In this document: positions 52,163 to 60,844 of the stretch, in pieces
How the letters are laid out: every line of letters starts with the position of its first letter
Position numbering within the stretch: position 1 is the stretch's first letter
Origin: Halodesulfovibrio aestuarii
GTDB taxonomy: Bacteria; Desulfobacterota; Desulfovibrionia; Desulfovibrionales; Desulfovibrionaceae
Strand: one strand, 5' to 3'
DNA length: 64,000 nucleotides
Assembly: GCF_050571805.1 (NCBI RefSeq)
Contig: NZ_CP192219.1
Notes under the pieces: model-generated
The model's database searches: none
Seen by the model: only the letters and a program-made list of their open reading frames with translations
Told to the model about the DNA's origin: nothing
Made by a program: the position numbers and the translations under genes

Positions 52163-54113
52163 CTATGGGCTGTATAGAGGGCAGGTTACTTTCAACCTAT
52201 CACCCGAAACAGCTCCTGAAGACCAACCTATCGTACTTTTTGGTGGCCAAAATGGTGCTGGCAAAACAACGCTATTCGATGCAATCCGTCTCGCTTTCTA
52301 CGGCAAGACAGCAATTGGGTCACGTTTAACTGACAACGAATACAAAACTTTTCTTGCAAGTAAAATCCACAGATCCACTTCTGCAGTCTTACATGCTAAC
52401 TATGCGGCTATCTCAATAGAATTTCAGCACGTAATTCTAGGTGAACGTTCTGAGTATAAAATTTGTCGTTCTTGGGAATCATCTGAATCTGAAAAAATTA
52501 CGGAAAAACTTTCCATATGGAAAGATGGCGAAACTCTAACTGGCGTTAACCAAGATTACTGGGCTGGTTTTATCGAAGAAGTTATTCCCGAAAGGTTATC
52601 TAGCCTTTTTTTCTTCGATGGTGAAAAGATCAAAAGCATTGCTGATGACACAAATGGCAATGCCGCTATGGCAGAATCTATTAGAACCCTTCTGGGACTG
52701 GACATCGTTGAAAAGCTCAAGTCTGACCTTGCAATATACCGCACCAAGCAAGCTAAACAACAGTCTAACAGCGATTATGCCTCACAAATCAACAGCCTTG
52801 AACTCGAAGTTGAAGAATTAGACGCTAACTTGTTGGCCTTAAAAGAAGAACTTGCCTCTAATAAGACTGGCATAGATGGAATCCAAAATACCATCAACAA
52901 AGTTGAGGGAAAACTTCGCAACGAAGGCTCAGTATTTGCGAACCAGCGTGACACTTTTATTGAGAGACGGGCACAAATCGAAACTTCAATCGAAGAGCAA
53001 TCTAAAATAATTCACCACCAGTGCGAAACCATGTTTCCTTTCTCATTGTGTCCAACCCTGTGTGACAAGTTAACAAAACAACTTGCTGCAGAGGATGAGG
53101 GCACTAAAGCTCGGGTTGTAGTTAATGAACTAAATGGAATTCTTTCTGAGATTCAAAGTAAGCTATCTAGCGACGCCAACCTTGCTGATAAAATCTCAAA
53201 AGGCATTAACAACAGGCTAAACAAGTATAATGCTGCCTTAGATTTTACTTCATTACTCAAGCTATCGCCAAAAGAAGCGCTGACAATTTTAGGTTGGATT
53301 GAACACTCCGCAAATTCATCAAAGCCATCGGTAAACAGCGCACGTGATGAACGCGAAAACCTTACACTTCAGCTTCGCAAAGTTGAACAGGACATCCAAA
53401 AAGCTCCCGAAAGCACTGTGCTTGAACCAATCATTGAAGAACTTAACTCTCACAATCAACGATTAGGCGAATTGCAACAACAGCGTGTAGAATTGGAAGA
53501 AAAGCTTCGTAAAAATGAAAATATATTAGCAGATGCACAAAGACGCTTACATAAAGCAACCATTGCGGAAGTTAGTGACAAAGCTTGCGGAAAGCGCATT
53601 GAATTGACAACGAGAATTGATGATGCCCTTGAAGAGTATGCAGCAAAGCTTACCCAGAAGAAAATTGAAGGACTACGAATTACTGTTACAAAATGTTTCA
53701 ACAGGTTAAGCCGCAAAGGCAATTTGATTAAAGACATCCAGATCGACCCAGATAACTTTTCAGTTACTCTCTTCGATCGATATGGACATATGTTGCCGAA
53801 AGAGGAACTAAGCGCTGGTGAGAAACAACTGTTTGCGGTTGCTCTACTTTGGGGACTTTCAATTACATCAGGCCGCCCACTACCTGTAATCATCGATACT
53901 CCGCTTGGTCGTTTGGATAATGCACACAGAAAAACGCTTATCCACAACTACTTTCCTAAAGCAGCCGCTCAGGTCATCATTCTATCAACGGATACTGAAA
54001 TTGACGAACAATGGCATGCAGAACTAAAACCTTATGTGTCCAAATCGTTCATGCTTGCCCATGACACCGTCGAGAACTGCACTTCAGTAAAAGAAGAATA
54101 CTTCTGGAGCTAA
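52134..54113 (+). CDS. dndD: DNA phosphorothioation ATPase DndD
   Basis: 659 residues from the ATG at 52134 (GGGGG upstream); the frame also opens 24 bases earlier inside dndC. An SMC/Rad50-like ATPase: Walker A GGQNGAGKT at 37-45, long coiled coils over about residues 210-300 and 430-500, a Cys-rich hook-like segment (CETMFPFSLCPTLCDKL), signature LSAGEKQLF and Walker B PVIIDTPLGRLD. It is thought to remodel DNA for the modification complex with DndC and DndE. Confidence 0.95.
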   Translation: MFLKKITLDNYGLYRGQVTFNLSPETAPEDQPIVLFGGQNGAGKTTLFDAIRLAFYGKTAIGSRLTDNEYKTFLASKIHRSTSAVLHANYAAISIEFQHVILGERSEYKICRSWESSESEKITEKLSIWKDGETLTGVNQDYWAGFIEEVIPERLSSLFFFDGEKIKSIADDTNGNAAMAESIRTLLGLDIVEKLKSDLAIYRTKQAKQQSNSDYASQINSLELEVEELDANLLALKEELASNKTGIDGIQNTINKVEGKLRNEGSVFANQRDTFIERRAQIETSIEEQSKIIHHQCETMFPFSLCPTLCDKLTKQLAAEDEGTKARVVVNELNGILSEIQSKLSSDANLADKISKGINNRLNKYNAALDFTSLLKLSPKEALTILGWIEHSANSSKPSVNSARDERENLTLQLRKVEQDIQKAPESTVLEPIIEELNSHNQRLGELQQQRVELEEKLRKNENILADAQRRLHKATIAEVSDKACGKRIELTTRIDDALEEYAAKLTQKKIEGLRITVTKCFNRLSRKGNLIKDIQIDPDNFSVTLFDRYGHMLPKEELSAGEKQLFAVALLWGLSITSGRPLPVIIDTPLGRLDNAHRKTLIHNYFPKAAAQVIILSTDTEIDEQWHAELKPYVSKSFMLAHDTVENCTSVKEEYFWS

Positions 54114-54115
54114 CA

Positions 54116-54448
54116 ATGAACGAACTTACTCTACAGCGCGTTCCTTTTACTAAAGACGCAGACAATAAGCTTAGGTCATTAAAGGCAAAGACAGGACTTA
54201 CCCCAAATATCCTATGCCGCCTTGCCTTCTGCCTTTCAGTGGAACACAGCACGACACCACCTGAAGTTGACATGACAGAACGTGGGCGTGAAATTAACCG
54301 CTACACACTGTTTGGTGAATATGAAACATTGTTCACGTCTCTTTTAAAAGTGTGGCACCATGAACACTCGTCACCTCTTGAAATAAATGATCTTTGTATT
54401 CGCCACATCCACCGTGGGATATCATTGATCAATCCCAACAAGTTATAA
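54116..54448 (+). CDS. dndE: DNA phosphorothioation protein DndE
   Basis: 110 residues, typical for DndE. It begins with TLQRVPFTKDADNKLRSLKA and TGLTPNILCRLAFCLS, the ribbon-helix-helix-like part of the family, and ends IHRGISLINP. DndE binds nicked DNA in other systems. It starts two bases after dndD and closes the dndBCDE operon. Confidence 0.93.
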   Translation: MNELTLQRVPFTKDADNKLRSLKAKTGLTPNILCRLAFCLSVEHSTTPPEVDMTERGREINRYTLFGEYETLFTSLLKVWHHEHSSPLEINDLCIRHIHRGISLINPNKL

Positions 54449-54484
54449 AAAGAGCAGCCGAATGGCTGCTTCATATTGCTGACA

Positions 54485-54517
54485 AACCCCAGTTTCAAAT
54501 CGAAGCTGGGGTTTTCT
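54485..54517 (+). terminator. Terminator of dndBCDE
   Basis: CCCCAGTTTC and GAAGCTGGGG pair around AAATC, followed by TTTTCT. A second hairpin, GCAGCC-GAAT-GGCTGC, lies just before it at about 54453-54468. Confidence 0.75.
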
Positions 54518-54571
54518 ATACGTAAGCTTACGCCCCCATCCTGAGATTTGAAACCTTACAAACAACATAAA

Positions 54572-54608
54572 AGAAGTAAGCTCTCTACTAATAAATAAGC
54601 TTACTTCT
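54572..54608 (-). terminator. Terminator of the Thoeris operon
   Basis: AGAAGTAAGCT and AGCTTACTTCT are perfect 11-base arms. On the minus strand TTTTAT follows. It lies about 40 bases after the thsB stop. Confidence 0.65.
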
Positions 54609-54649
54609 ATTTATTAAAATTATCTAAAACCATGTGTTATGGTGTGTTA

Positions 54650-55153
54650 TTAGTCATGTTGAGACCTAATCTTGATTGCTTCCTCAACAGCGTTGGTAAG
54701 ATGCTTCTTAATCCATGCATATTTTTCTTTACTAGTCGCCCCGACTGGATTGTAACATTTAACCAACGTTGATAATTTCTTTTTAGACGGGCTATGTATC
54801 ACGTGATCAAAAGGGTTCCCCCCCATACGAGACGTCTTTCCGTCTAAATCCTTTAAGCCGTGAATTTTAATCCCAACGACCCCCATCCCCTTATCCCAAG
54901 CTTTTACGATTTCGTGAGTAATCCATTTACGACCTCCTGTATTCTCACCAACAAGAACAACTGCGCAGGACTTACCTTTCATTTGCCCCTCAATCCACTC
55001 CTTAATTGCTTTCTCCCCCCCCTTCTTTACCTTCTCCCAATCATTATCAGTAGCAGGACGACTTCCCTCTAGAACCCCAATGTTACGAACTTGTGAGGCT
55101 CGGCTAGCGTCAGGCTTATAATGAAAACTATAGAAAACTCTTCGTTTAGGCAT
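54650..55153 (-). CDS. thsB: Thoeris TIR-like protein ThsB
   Basis: 167 residues of the TIR-like (MTH538/DUF1863) type: it starts RRVFYSFHYKPDASRASQVR, has the strand CAVVLVGENTGGRKWITHEI with the expected catalytic Glu E81, and ends IKKHLTNAVEEAI. In Thoeris, ThsB senses phage infection and converts NAD to a cyclic ADP-ribose isomer that activates ThsA. The gene overlaps thsA by eight bases, the typical coupled arrangement. Confidence 0.9.
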   Translation of the reverse strand: MPKRRVFYSFHYKPDASRASQVRNIGVLEGSRPATDNDWEKVKKGGEKAIKEWIEGQMKGKSCAVVLVGENTGGRKWITHEIVKAWDKGMGVVGIKIHGLKDLDGKTSRMGGNPFDHVIHSPSKKKLSTLVKCYNPVGATSKEKYAWIKKHLTNAVEEAIKIRSQHD

Positions 55154-56591
55154 ATTTTAACCTCTCCATCTTGCATGTATGTTGAATTGCTTCAAGAAGT
55201 AATTCATTTAACTCTTTAATGTCACTTACTTTGTCTAACTGAATAAGGTAGTTCTTAAAGTCATTAGGTAACTCCTCCTTATCCAAGTATTCTTCAAGCA
55301 GTTCCTTTGTGATATAACCAGTTGCCCCAACTAAAATAATTGGAATTCCATGCTGAAGGCAAATTTCAAATTCTTCACTCATGCCATCCGACATAGCCAA
55401 GGTGCCATCCTTTAACTTCTTATTACCAAAAAGGAATACTGCTATTCCAGCATGCGAGATCATATCGCTGCGATATTGGGTATAGCATTGTTTAAGATTA
55501 TCACTTTTAACCTCTTGGTATGGGAATGGTCTCAATATAAGCTGCTCTGCGGAATGCGAAGCCCCTCTCAAATATATTTCTTCCAATGCCCCTGAAATAA
55601 TAGAACTCCCAACACCAAGCCCAAAACCTGAAACTATTTTAAAATTTTTTTTAATAAGATCTGAACTTAAGTTATTCAAAAAAAACAAAGCGTCTTCTTC
55701 TGACCAATCATTATACTCGTGGGCTGCTCCAGATATAAATACAGTTTTTCTTTTATATCGAGATTCAATTTCGCGTAATAGTTCTGTTATTTCAAAATAT
55801 TCTTCAACCTTGATGGCCTTTATTCCAAATCTTTTTAGATCGTTTATAAATAATTCTTGCTTTCGCATGTTGTATTCATAATCAGCATTACTATTACATT
55901 CATATTCCTTCACAGACCTTACAAAACAATAATGCTGCCTCTGATTTTTTTCATAGGCAACTCTAACACGGCTTAAAATATAATCTAAATTCGGGTCAGT
56001 AAAACTAAAGCCTATAAAAATGAACGTCTTGGATATCAAATCACCTTTCAGTGCCGACAGATAATGTTCCATTTTTAAATGATACTGTTCATAGTCATCT
56101 TTTGTTAGAATTGCATTATTGGGATGGTCAACATCACCATGCATTTTATATACAACGGCATCGCGACCTCTTTTAGTAAGAGTCAGATGCTCGTTTGTAT
56201 GTTTCACATCAACACACTTTCCACGTTCAGCTAGAGCTAATTCGATTAGTTTATCATAATTAGTTGTCCAATAAGTCGATATTGGCAATGAGCTCAACAC
56301 AGAATGTGTTGGAGTCGTATCTTTTTTCTGTGAAAATTTATTTAGTATTATATCGTTTATTTTGCTTCTATTATCGCAATTTTCATTACAATGGTATTGA
56401 GCTAACGCAACTAAGTCAGTTACTTTAGAAATATCTAATGATAAATCTTCAGCAAGTGGTTCTAACAGCGTTTTCCAATCAACAAATCCAGCCCCTGCCG
56501 ATAGTCCTGCCCCTGCAAAAATAGCTAAATTGTCATCTTCAAGCTCTGTTAAAATGGCTTTGACAAACACTTCTTTCTCACGACTCATCAT
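55146..56591 (-). CDS. thsA: Thoeris effector ThsA (SIR2-SLOG NADase)
   Basis: 481 residues, close to the known ThsA length. The SIR2 domain has FAGAGLSAGAG (27-33 core), N111 in TTNYD and H151 in KMHGD, positions that closely match the catalytic Asn and His of the Bacillus cereus protein. The C-terminal SLOG domain (about 285-470) contains VFISGAAHEY and SGFGLGVGSSIISGALEEIY, the site that binds the ThsB signal. On activation it depletes NAD and halts phage growth. It is directly coupled to thsB downstream. Confidence 0.93.
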   Translation of the reverse strand: MMSREKEVFVKAILTELEDDNLAIFAGAGLSAGAGFVDWKTLLEPLAEDLSLDISKVTDLVALAQYHCNENCDNRSKINDIILNKFSQKKDTTPTHSVLSSLPISTYWTTNYDKLIELALAERGKCVDVKHTNEHLTLTKRGRDAVVYKMHGDVDHPNNAILTKDDYEQYHLKMEHYLSALKGDLISKTFIFIGFSFTDPNLDYILSRVRVAYEKNQRQHYCFVRSVKEYECNSNADYEYNMRKQELFINDLKRFGIKAIKVEEYFEITELLREIESRYKRKTVFISGAAHEYNDWSEEDALFFLNNLSSDLIKKNFKIVSGFGLGVGSSIISGALEEIYLRGASHSAEQLILRPFPYQEVKSDNLKQCYTQYRSDMISHAGIAVFLFGNKKLKDGTLAMSDGMSEEFEICLQHGIPIILVGATGYITKELLEEYLDKEELPNDFKNYLIQLDKVSDIKELNELLLEAIQHTCKMERLKYA

Positions 56592-56600
56592 ATTACAACT

Positions 56601-56714
56601 CTAATCAGCTAAAATTATACTAACAAAATAAATTTGATCACCGGACATGCCACGTACAACTCTTTTTTTAAACCCATGCTCGAATGCTACTTCCTGTAGA
56701 ACCTTAAAAAATCA
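56601..56714 (-). pseudogene. Possible gene remnant
   Basis: One minus-strand frame reads FFKVLQEVAFEHGFKKRV, then VRGMSGDQIYFV and a stop, and looks like a protein C-terminus. It is closed upstream by TGA and has no start codon. It occupies the 153-base gap between the hydrolase gene and thsA. It may be a leftover of a deleted gene or coincidence. Confidence 0.25.
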
Positions 56715-56744
56715 AATTGAGAGCAATTCATTTTTTTACATAAA

Positions 56745-58103
56745 TCAATTTTCAGACTGCGTTGGCTCAGTGTTGCTAAAATCCCCTTTAGCAACACTTA
56801 ATGGTTCAAAACGAAAAGTTTCATCATCAACTATTCGTTTCAAAACTACATCTATAAGCATCGTTTGATTTGGCTTTAAAATGTCATGAACAGCATAGCC
56901 ATTTGACCGAAATTCGATTGGAACATAACGGCAAAAGCCAACATCTGGTCTTGCGTTAATTCTAATTCCAAAATGGCTTTCCTCTCCCATCTGACTGTGA
57001 TTTATATAATACACAAGCGCCCCAGACTGCTTATTATACTGTCGATCTTGAAAAAAGCCCTGAGGTAGCATGTCAGGGCGATAAGATTCTCCAGCAAGCA
57101 ATAACATATCAAAATCTTCGATAATGTTGCCTCGGTCATCCCGTATGCGAAAAATTAACATCGAAAATTTATCTGTTGTTTCTTGATTCAACTGTAATTG
57201 CGCATTAAAATCATGTGTTATATTTTCATAGTCCTGACGAGAGGCTACTTTCAAGCAATCCAAAATACGTGAAACAACAGGTTCATTACGCTTAACATTA
57301 CGCATAATACCAAAAGCTGTTCCAGAATGACTCGCCTCAGGAATAATGGCTAAAGGAGTTGAAGGACTTTGAACTATGCCACGAACGGGGCTAAGCAACG
57401 CAATTTTTTTTCCATCAAAACCAATCAGTTCAGGATCATTGTTTTGAATAAGCTCAACATACTGGTAATTCATATTCGCACTACAAATCCGAATAACACC
57501 ATCTGACCCTGGCTCAACTAAATAGCTATTAATAAAATCATAAAAGCTATTATCAATTGTTTCCCCAGTCAGAACAAAAGAATAACAATCGCTGTTTTCT
57601 GGGGAATAATCTAACCAGGCCATATTTAACTCACGTTGTTCATTACTTCCAAGCTGAAGCCAACGTAACAGTTGAATGCCTTGCTCAACACCTTTAAATA
57701 ACTCTTTTGCAAACCTAACTAATCTTTTTTTCCCTAAGGCAGCCAACGCGGAACCATGGTTAGCCGGTGCTAACATTACTAAGTGTTTTAAGGGACAATT
57801 AGAAAAACCATTACTTCCGTAATACAAATGCATCCATAAACGAATTACCGGCCCACCGGTAGAATGGGTAATACAAGAAAACTCTTCTTTCCCAACAACA
57901 TCTAATCGAGCCTTGTTGAAAGCCCGAGCTACATCTTCTAAAGTTATTTCATCATCAAAGTTAATATACCGGCCTAAGAAAAGATCTTCTGTTTCAATAG
58001 ATAGCTCAGGAGGGGCTGAGATCTTTAAGGCATCTGGAAGCTCACCATAGCTATCAAAACTCGTAACATTCCAACCATGAACAAATAGTAACTTCACTTT
58101 CAT
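56745..58103 (-). CDS. Alpha/beta hydrolase (lipase/esterase type), putative defence effector
   Basis: 452 residues. Residues 1-270 form an alpha/beta hydrolase: oxyanion segment FVHGWNV (7-13), nucleophile S81 in CITHSTGGPV, probable acid D201 (PGSDGVIRI) and His H259 (EASHSGTAFG). The rest (about 300-452) is a beta-rich domain (LIFRIRDDRGNIIEDFDMLL) that could bind a ligand or partner. There is no signal peptide, so it acts in the cytoplasm. It starts 29 bases after the SIR2 gene, suggesting one operon. It lies between two ThsB-like genes. A membrane-damaging phospholipase role is possible but unproven. Confidence 0.75.
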   Translation of the reverse strand: MKVKLLFVHGWNVTSFDSYGELPDALKISAPPELSIETEDLFLGRYINFDDEITLEDVARAFNKARLDVVGKEEFSCITHSTGGPVIRLWMHLYYGSNGFSNCPLKHLVMLAPANHGSALAALGKKRLVRFAKELFKGVEQGIQLLRWLQLGSNEQRELNMAWLDYSPENSDCYSFVLTGETIDNSFYDFINSYLVEPGSDGVIRICSANMNYQYVELIQNNDPELIGFDGKKIALLSPVRGIVQSPSTPLAIIPEASHSGTAFGIMRNVKRNEPVVSRILDCLKVASRQDYENITHDFNAQLQLNQETTDKFSMLIFRIRDDRGNIIEDFDMLLLAGESYRPDMLPQGFFQDRQYNKQSGALVYYINHSQMGEESHFGIRINARPDVGFCRYVPIEFRSNGYAVHDILKPNQTMLIDVVLKRIVDDETFRFEPLSVAKGDFSNTEPTQSEN

Positions 58104-58132
58104 TCTCTCAAAAAGTAGTTGATTAAAAAATC

Positions 58133-59674
58133 TTAATAATCTTCAATCGATTCTCTTGCCCCTTCCCCTCCACACACAAAGAAATCATATGCACAAAGCA
58201 AGAATTTATAGTTGGTACTCTTGAGCTTGCCAGAATATTGCAACAAGTAACCTTTTAAATCCTCTGAACTAATATTTTCTTTGTAGTAATTCCAAAGTAT
58301 TACTACTTCCTTTTGGCTTGCAGTAATCGCATCAGACTCAAAAATGTCACTTATTGAATGAAACTCCATTTGATGTCGCCTAGGTATACTATTAATTTTT
58401 GACTTTAATTTATTTTGTTGTTGTAACTGCAACTCATCTAATCTTTCAATTTCATGGCATATTTCACCAAAGGCATATATCGGGAAATATTGATTAGAAT
58501 TAATACGTTGTTTATTGATTACCCTCAGCAGGGCTCGATTATCTTCTTCAATAATTTCAAAATAATTTGCCATCATTTCTGCTAAATTTTGATATTCATA
58601 CGATATGGTCTTTTCCGAACCAACAGCCAACACTAAGTCCCCATTTTGCAAGGAATCTATGTCTTCTGTAATTTTTACAGAAATTGAACCACCTGTGACT
58701 ATTTTTTTCCATACCTTTTGAACTTTTCTAATATCCATTGCTGACACTGGTAGCTCAAGGCTGGATACCGCATCATATACTGCGACATAGTTATCTGTTT
58801 TGATCTTATTGATCCTAACCGTAACATTTTCGTTTATCACGATATCATGGTCGACAATCTCAGTTGAGTCACTTCCTGTTTGATACTCAATAAGCAAAAA
58901 CTGACTCCGAATAACCTCAGCTTGTTCAGAGTTATAATCAACGTAGTTGAAAATAGTTTGAAGCAACTCCTTAATATTTTGATCTCCCACACTATAACCA
59001 ATAAAAATTATTGGATTATGAATAAAAAGGGATAGTAACTGCGCTCGAATAAGCTCATATTTCGCCTTAAAGTGCTCATAGTCATTTTCTGTTATGATAA
59101 TATTAGTGGGATCTGTCACACAGCCATGAATTTTATATACAGAGCCATATTGATTACTAAGCAATAAATTATTACCCACAATGGGGGTAAACTGGAATAA
59201 ATCTTCAATTAACAGATCATAATTAGTTGTAATTATGGAACCGATATTTTTGCGCATTCTTCTAAAAGCAGTTAATTCTTCTTGAATACCGTCTCTGTAT
59301 TCAATATTTCGTAACACTTCAGATAAATAGATCTTTAACCTACTTAAAAAAATGTCTTTTTCAGCATTTTCATAAAATATATCATTTACATATTTAAACT
59401 TACCGTTACGCTCTGAAGTCGCAACTACCTCAAATTTATCGCTCAGCATGGTGGCAAGTTTATCAAACCTAGCACTCCCTTCCTCTCGACATTCCAATTT
59501 AAGGTCTAAGTAATCTTCATTATTACCTGTAAGCTCAAAAGCGATATGCTTAAGCAAACCGTCCCATGAATAGGACGATTCTAGATATCTCAAACTAACG
59601 CCAGTACCAATAAAGAGCACAGGATGATTACGATAATTGCTAACAAATTCAGAAATATTCATTATAGCATCCAT
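58133..59674 (-). CDS. SIR2-domain protein, putative NAD-depleting defence effector
   Basis: 513 residues. The SIR2-like domain (about 15-285) has GTGVSLRY (23-30), N151 in TTNYD and H183 in KIHGCV, the residues needed for NAD hydrolysis in defence SIR2 proteins. The remaining 230 residues are helical with no recognised fold; there is no SLOG domain as in ThsA and no NTPase motif. A second start at MNISEF, four codons in, is equally plausible. It heads a two-gene unit with the alpha/beta hydrolase. Confidence 0.82.
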   Translation of the reverse strand: MDAIMNISEFVSNYRNHPVLFIGTGVSLRYLESSYSWDGLLKHIAFELTGNNEDYLDLKLECREEGSARFDKLATMLSDKFEVVATSERNGKFKYVNDIFYENAEKDIFLSRLKIYLSEVLRNIEYRDGIQEELTAFRRMRKNIGSIITTNYDLLIEDLFQFTPIVGNNLLLSNQYGSVYKIHGCVTDPTNIIITENDYEHFKAKYELIRAQLLSLFIHNPIIFIGYSVGDQNIKELLQTIFNYVDYNSEQAEVIRSQFLLIEYQTGSDSTEIVDHDIVINENVTVRINKIKTDNYVAVYDAVSSLELPVSAMDIRKVQKVWKKIVTGGSISVKITEDIDSLQNGDLVLAVGSEKTISYEYQNLAEMMANYFEIIEEDNRALLRVINKQRINSNQYFPIYAFGEICHEIERLDELQLQQQNKLKSKINSIPRRHQMEFHSISDIFESDAITASQKEVVILWNYYKENISSEDLKGYLLQYSGKLKSTNYKFLLCAYDFFVCGGEGARESIEDY

Positions 59675-59786
59675 AATTAAGCAAAATTAAAATAATATTT
59701 TCTTAAATGACAACCTGTTATGAAATATAATTAAAATTTACAATTGTAAACCTAACAACCTATTTCAACCGCTTTATTCATGTAAA

Positions 59787-59814
59787 AAAGGATGTTACAT
59801 TTGCAACATCCTTT
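59787..59814 (-). terminator. Terminator after the second ThsB-like gene
   Basis: AAAGGATGTT and AACATCCTTT are perfect ten-base arms with an eight-base loop. On the minus strand TTTTTT follows directly, so the ThsB-like gene at 59856 is transcriptionally separate from the SIR2 gene. Confidence 0.85.
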
Positions 59815-59855
59815 AAAAATAACACATCGTTCACTATCAATTCGATAGATCTATA

Positions 59856-60461
59856 TTAATTATTTCGCTTGCGCATTGGGCGAGACATGTCATATTCACA
59901 CTTCCCCTTATCATCGAAGGTTTTATTTATAAGAAATCGTAGTTTCTCTGGATCAGTACACACCATGTTCCAATCCGTAACAGAAATATGAACGTTCTCT
60001 TTAAGCAAATTATCGATTATACGCTCAGGAACATCTGGATATAGTTTATGATACTCTTCACGTTTACTGAATTTTTTCCATGAGTCCAAGTTTGGATATA
60101 TAAACTCTTGTTCCCCTTCATGTGCAACCGTGCATCCATTACATTCTGCATCAGGCAAATGAATTACCACTATCCCAGATTGTTTATTTTTTACCCCATT
60201 ATACATGCTTGAATAAAGTTCCCAATCAATGTGTTTTCGATTCTTTGTTTCTGTACCAACAAGTAAAATCGTTACAGTAGTATCCTTAAGATAGTTATCT
60301 CGTATTATCGTACGTATCTTTTCCGGTGGAAGATTATCTTTTACATTTCCAGTATCAACGGATCGATCGATAAAGATCTCATCTTTCTTATTCATATCAA
60401 GAAGCTTTTGCTTGTAATCTTGATCATTCTCGTGATGGTAACTAATAAAAACCTTATGCAT
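59856..60461 (-). CDS. Second ThsB-like TIR protein
   Basis: 201 residues of the same TIR-like class as ThsB but divergent: HKVFISYHHENDQDYKQKLL at the start, VTILLVGTETKNRKHIDWEL with the expected catalytic Glu E81, then SGIVVIHLPD. Thoeris loci often have several ThsB proteins, each sensing a different phage cue. It is monocistronic and ends in a strong terminator; the SIR2 and hydrolase genes separate it from thsA-thsB. It might feed ThsA in trans or trigger the adjacent SIR2 protein. Confidence 0.82.
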   Translation of the reverse strand: MHKVFISYHHENDQDYKQKLLDMNKKDEIFIDRSVDTGNVKDNLPPEKIRTIIRDNYLKDTTVTILLVGTETKNRKHIDWELYSSMYNGVKNKQSGIVVIHLPDAECNGCTVAHEGEQEFIYPNLDSWKKFSKREEYHKLYPDVPERIIDNLLKENVHISVTDWNMVCTDPEKLRFLINKTFDDKGKCEYDMSRPMRKRNN

Positions 60462-60574
60462 ATCTACCTCGCAATTTTTTCTAAAAATATAATTTACATT
60501 TTATATATTCCATTAGAAATTTTTTTGTACAATGCGCAACGAACTGCATTATCCATACAAAGGAACTACTAAAA

Positions 60575-60784
60575 ATGGTAGATCTGGGTGCTATTAGAGC
60601 GCCACTGCTTATGCATTCAAATATTGTCATTGAGCTTCCTTATATTTTTCTCGAAACGATTCGTTCGACTGTTTACAAATTAAAAAACGGTCGTAACATT
60701 TTCGCCCGCCCTGACAATAGAAAAAAACTATTAGAACAGACCATTAAAACCCAGCACAGAGAACTTACACGCTGGAGTTTTTAA
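60575..60784 (+). CDS. Small hypothetical protein, 69 residues
   Basis: AAAGGA is spaced ten bases before the ATG, and a strong terminator follows the stop. The protein has an apolar N-terminal half (IELPYIFLETIRSTVYKL) and a basic tail (RPDNRKKLLEQTIKTQ). No family recognised. It sits alone between the second ThsB-like gene and the TIR-NTPase-TPR gene. Confidence 0.6.
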   Translation: MVDLGAIRAPLLMHSNIVIELPYIFLETIRSTVYKLKNGRNIFARPDNRKKLLEQTIKTQHRELTRWSF

Positions 60785-60805
60785 AAATACCAACAAAATC
60801 AATAC

Positions 60806-60844
60806 AAAAAGAGCTCGCAACCAATCAGGCTGCGAGCTCTTTTT
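60806..60844 (+). terminator. Terminator of the 69-residue gene
   Basis: AAAAAGAGCTCGCA and TGCGAGCTCTTTTT are perfect 14-base arms around an 11-base loop, ending in T5. Confidence 0.9.

Noticed and set aside
56647..56868. 73-codon plus-strand ORF between thsA and the hydrolase
   Set aside because: It overlaps the hydrolase C-terminus on the opposite strand and has no ribosome binding site.
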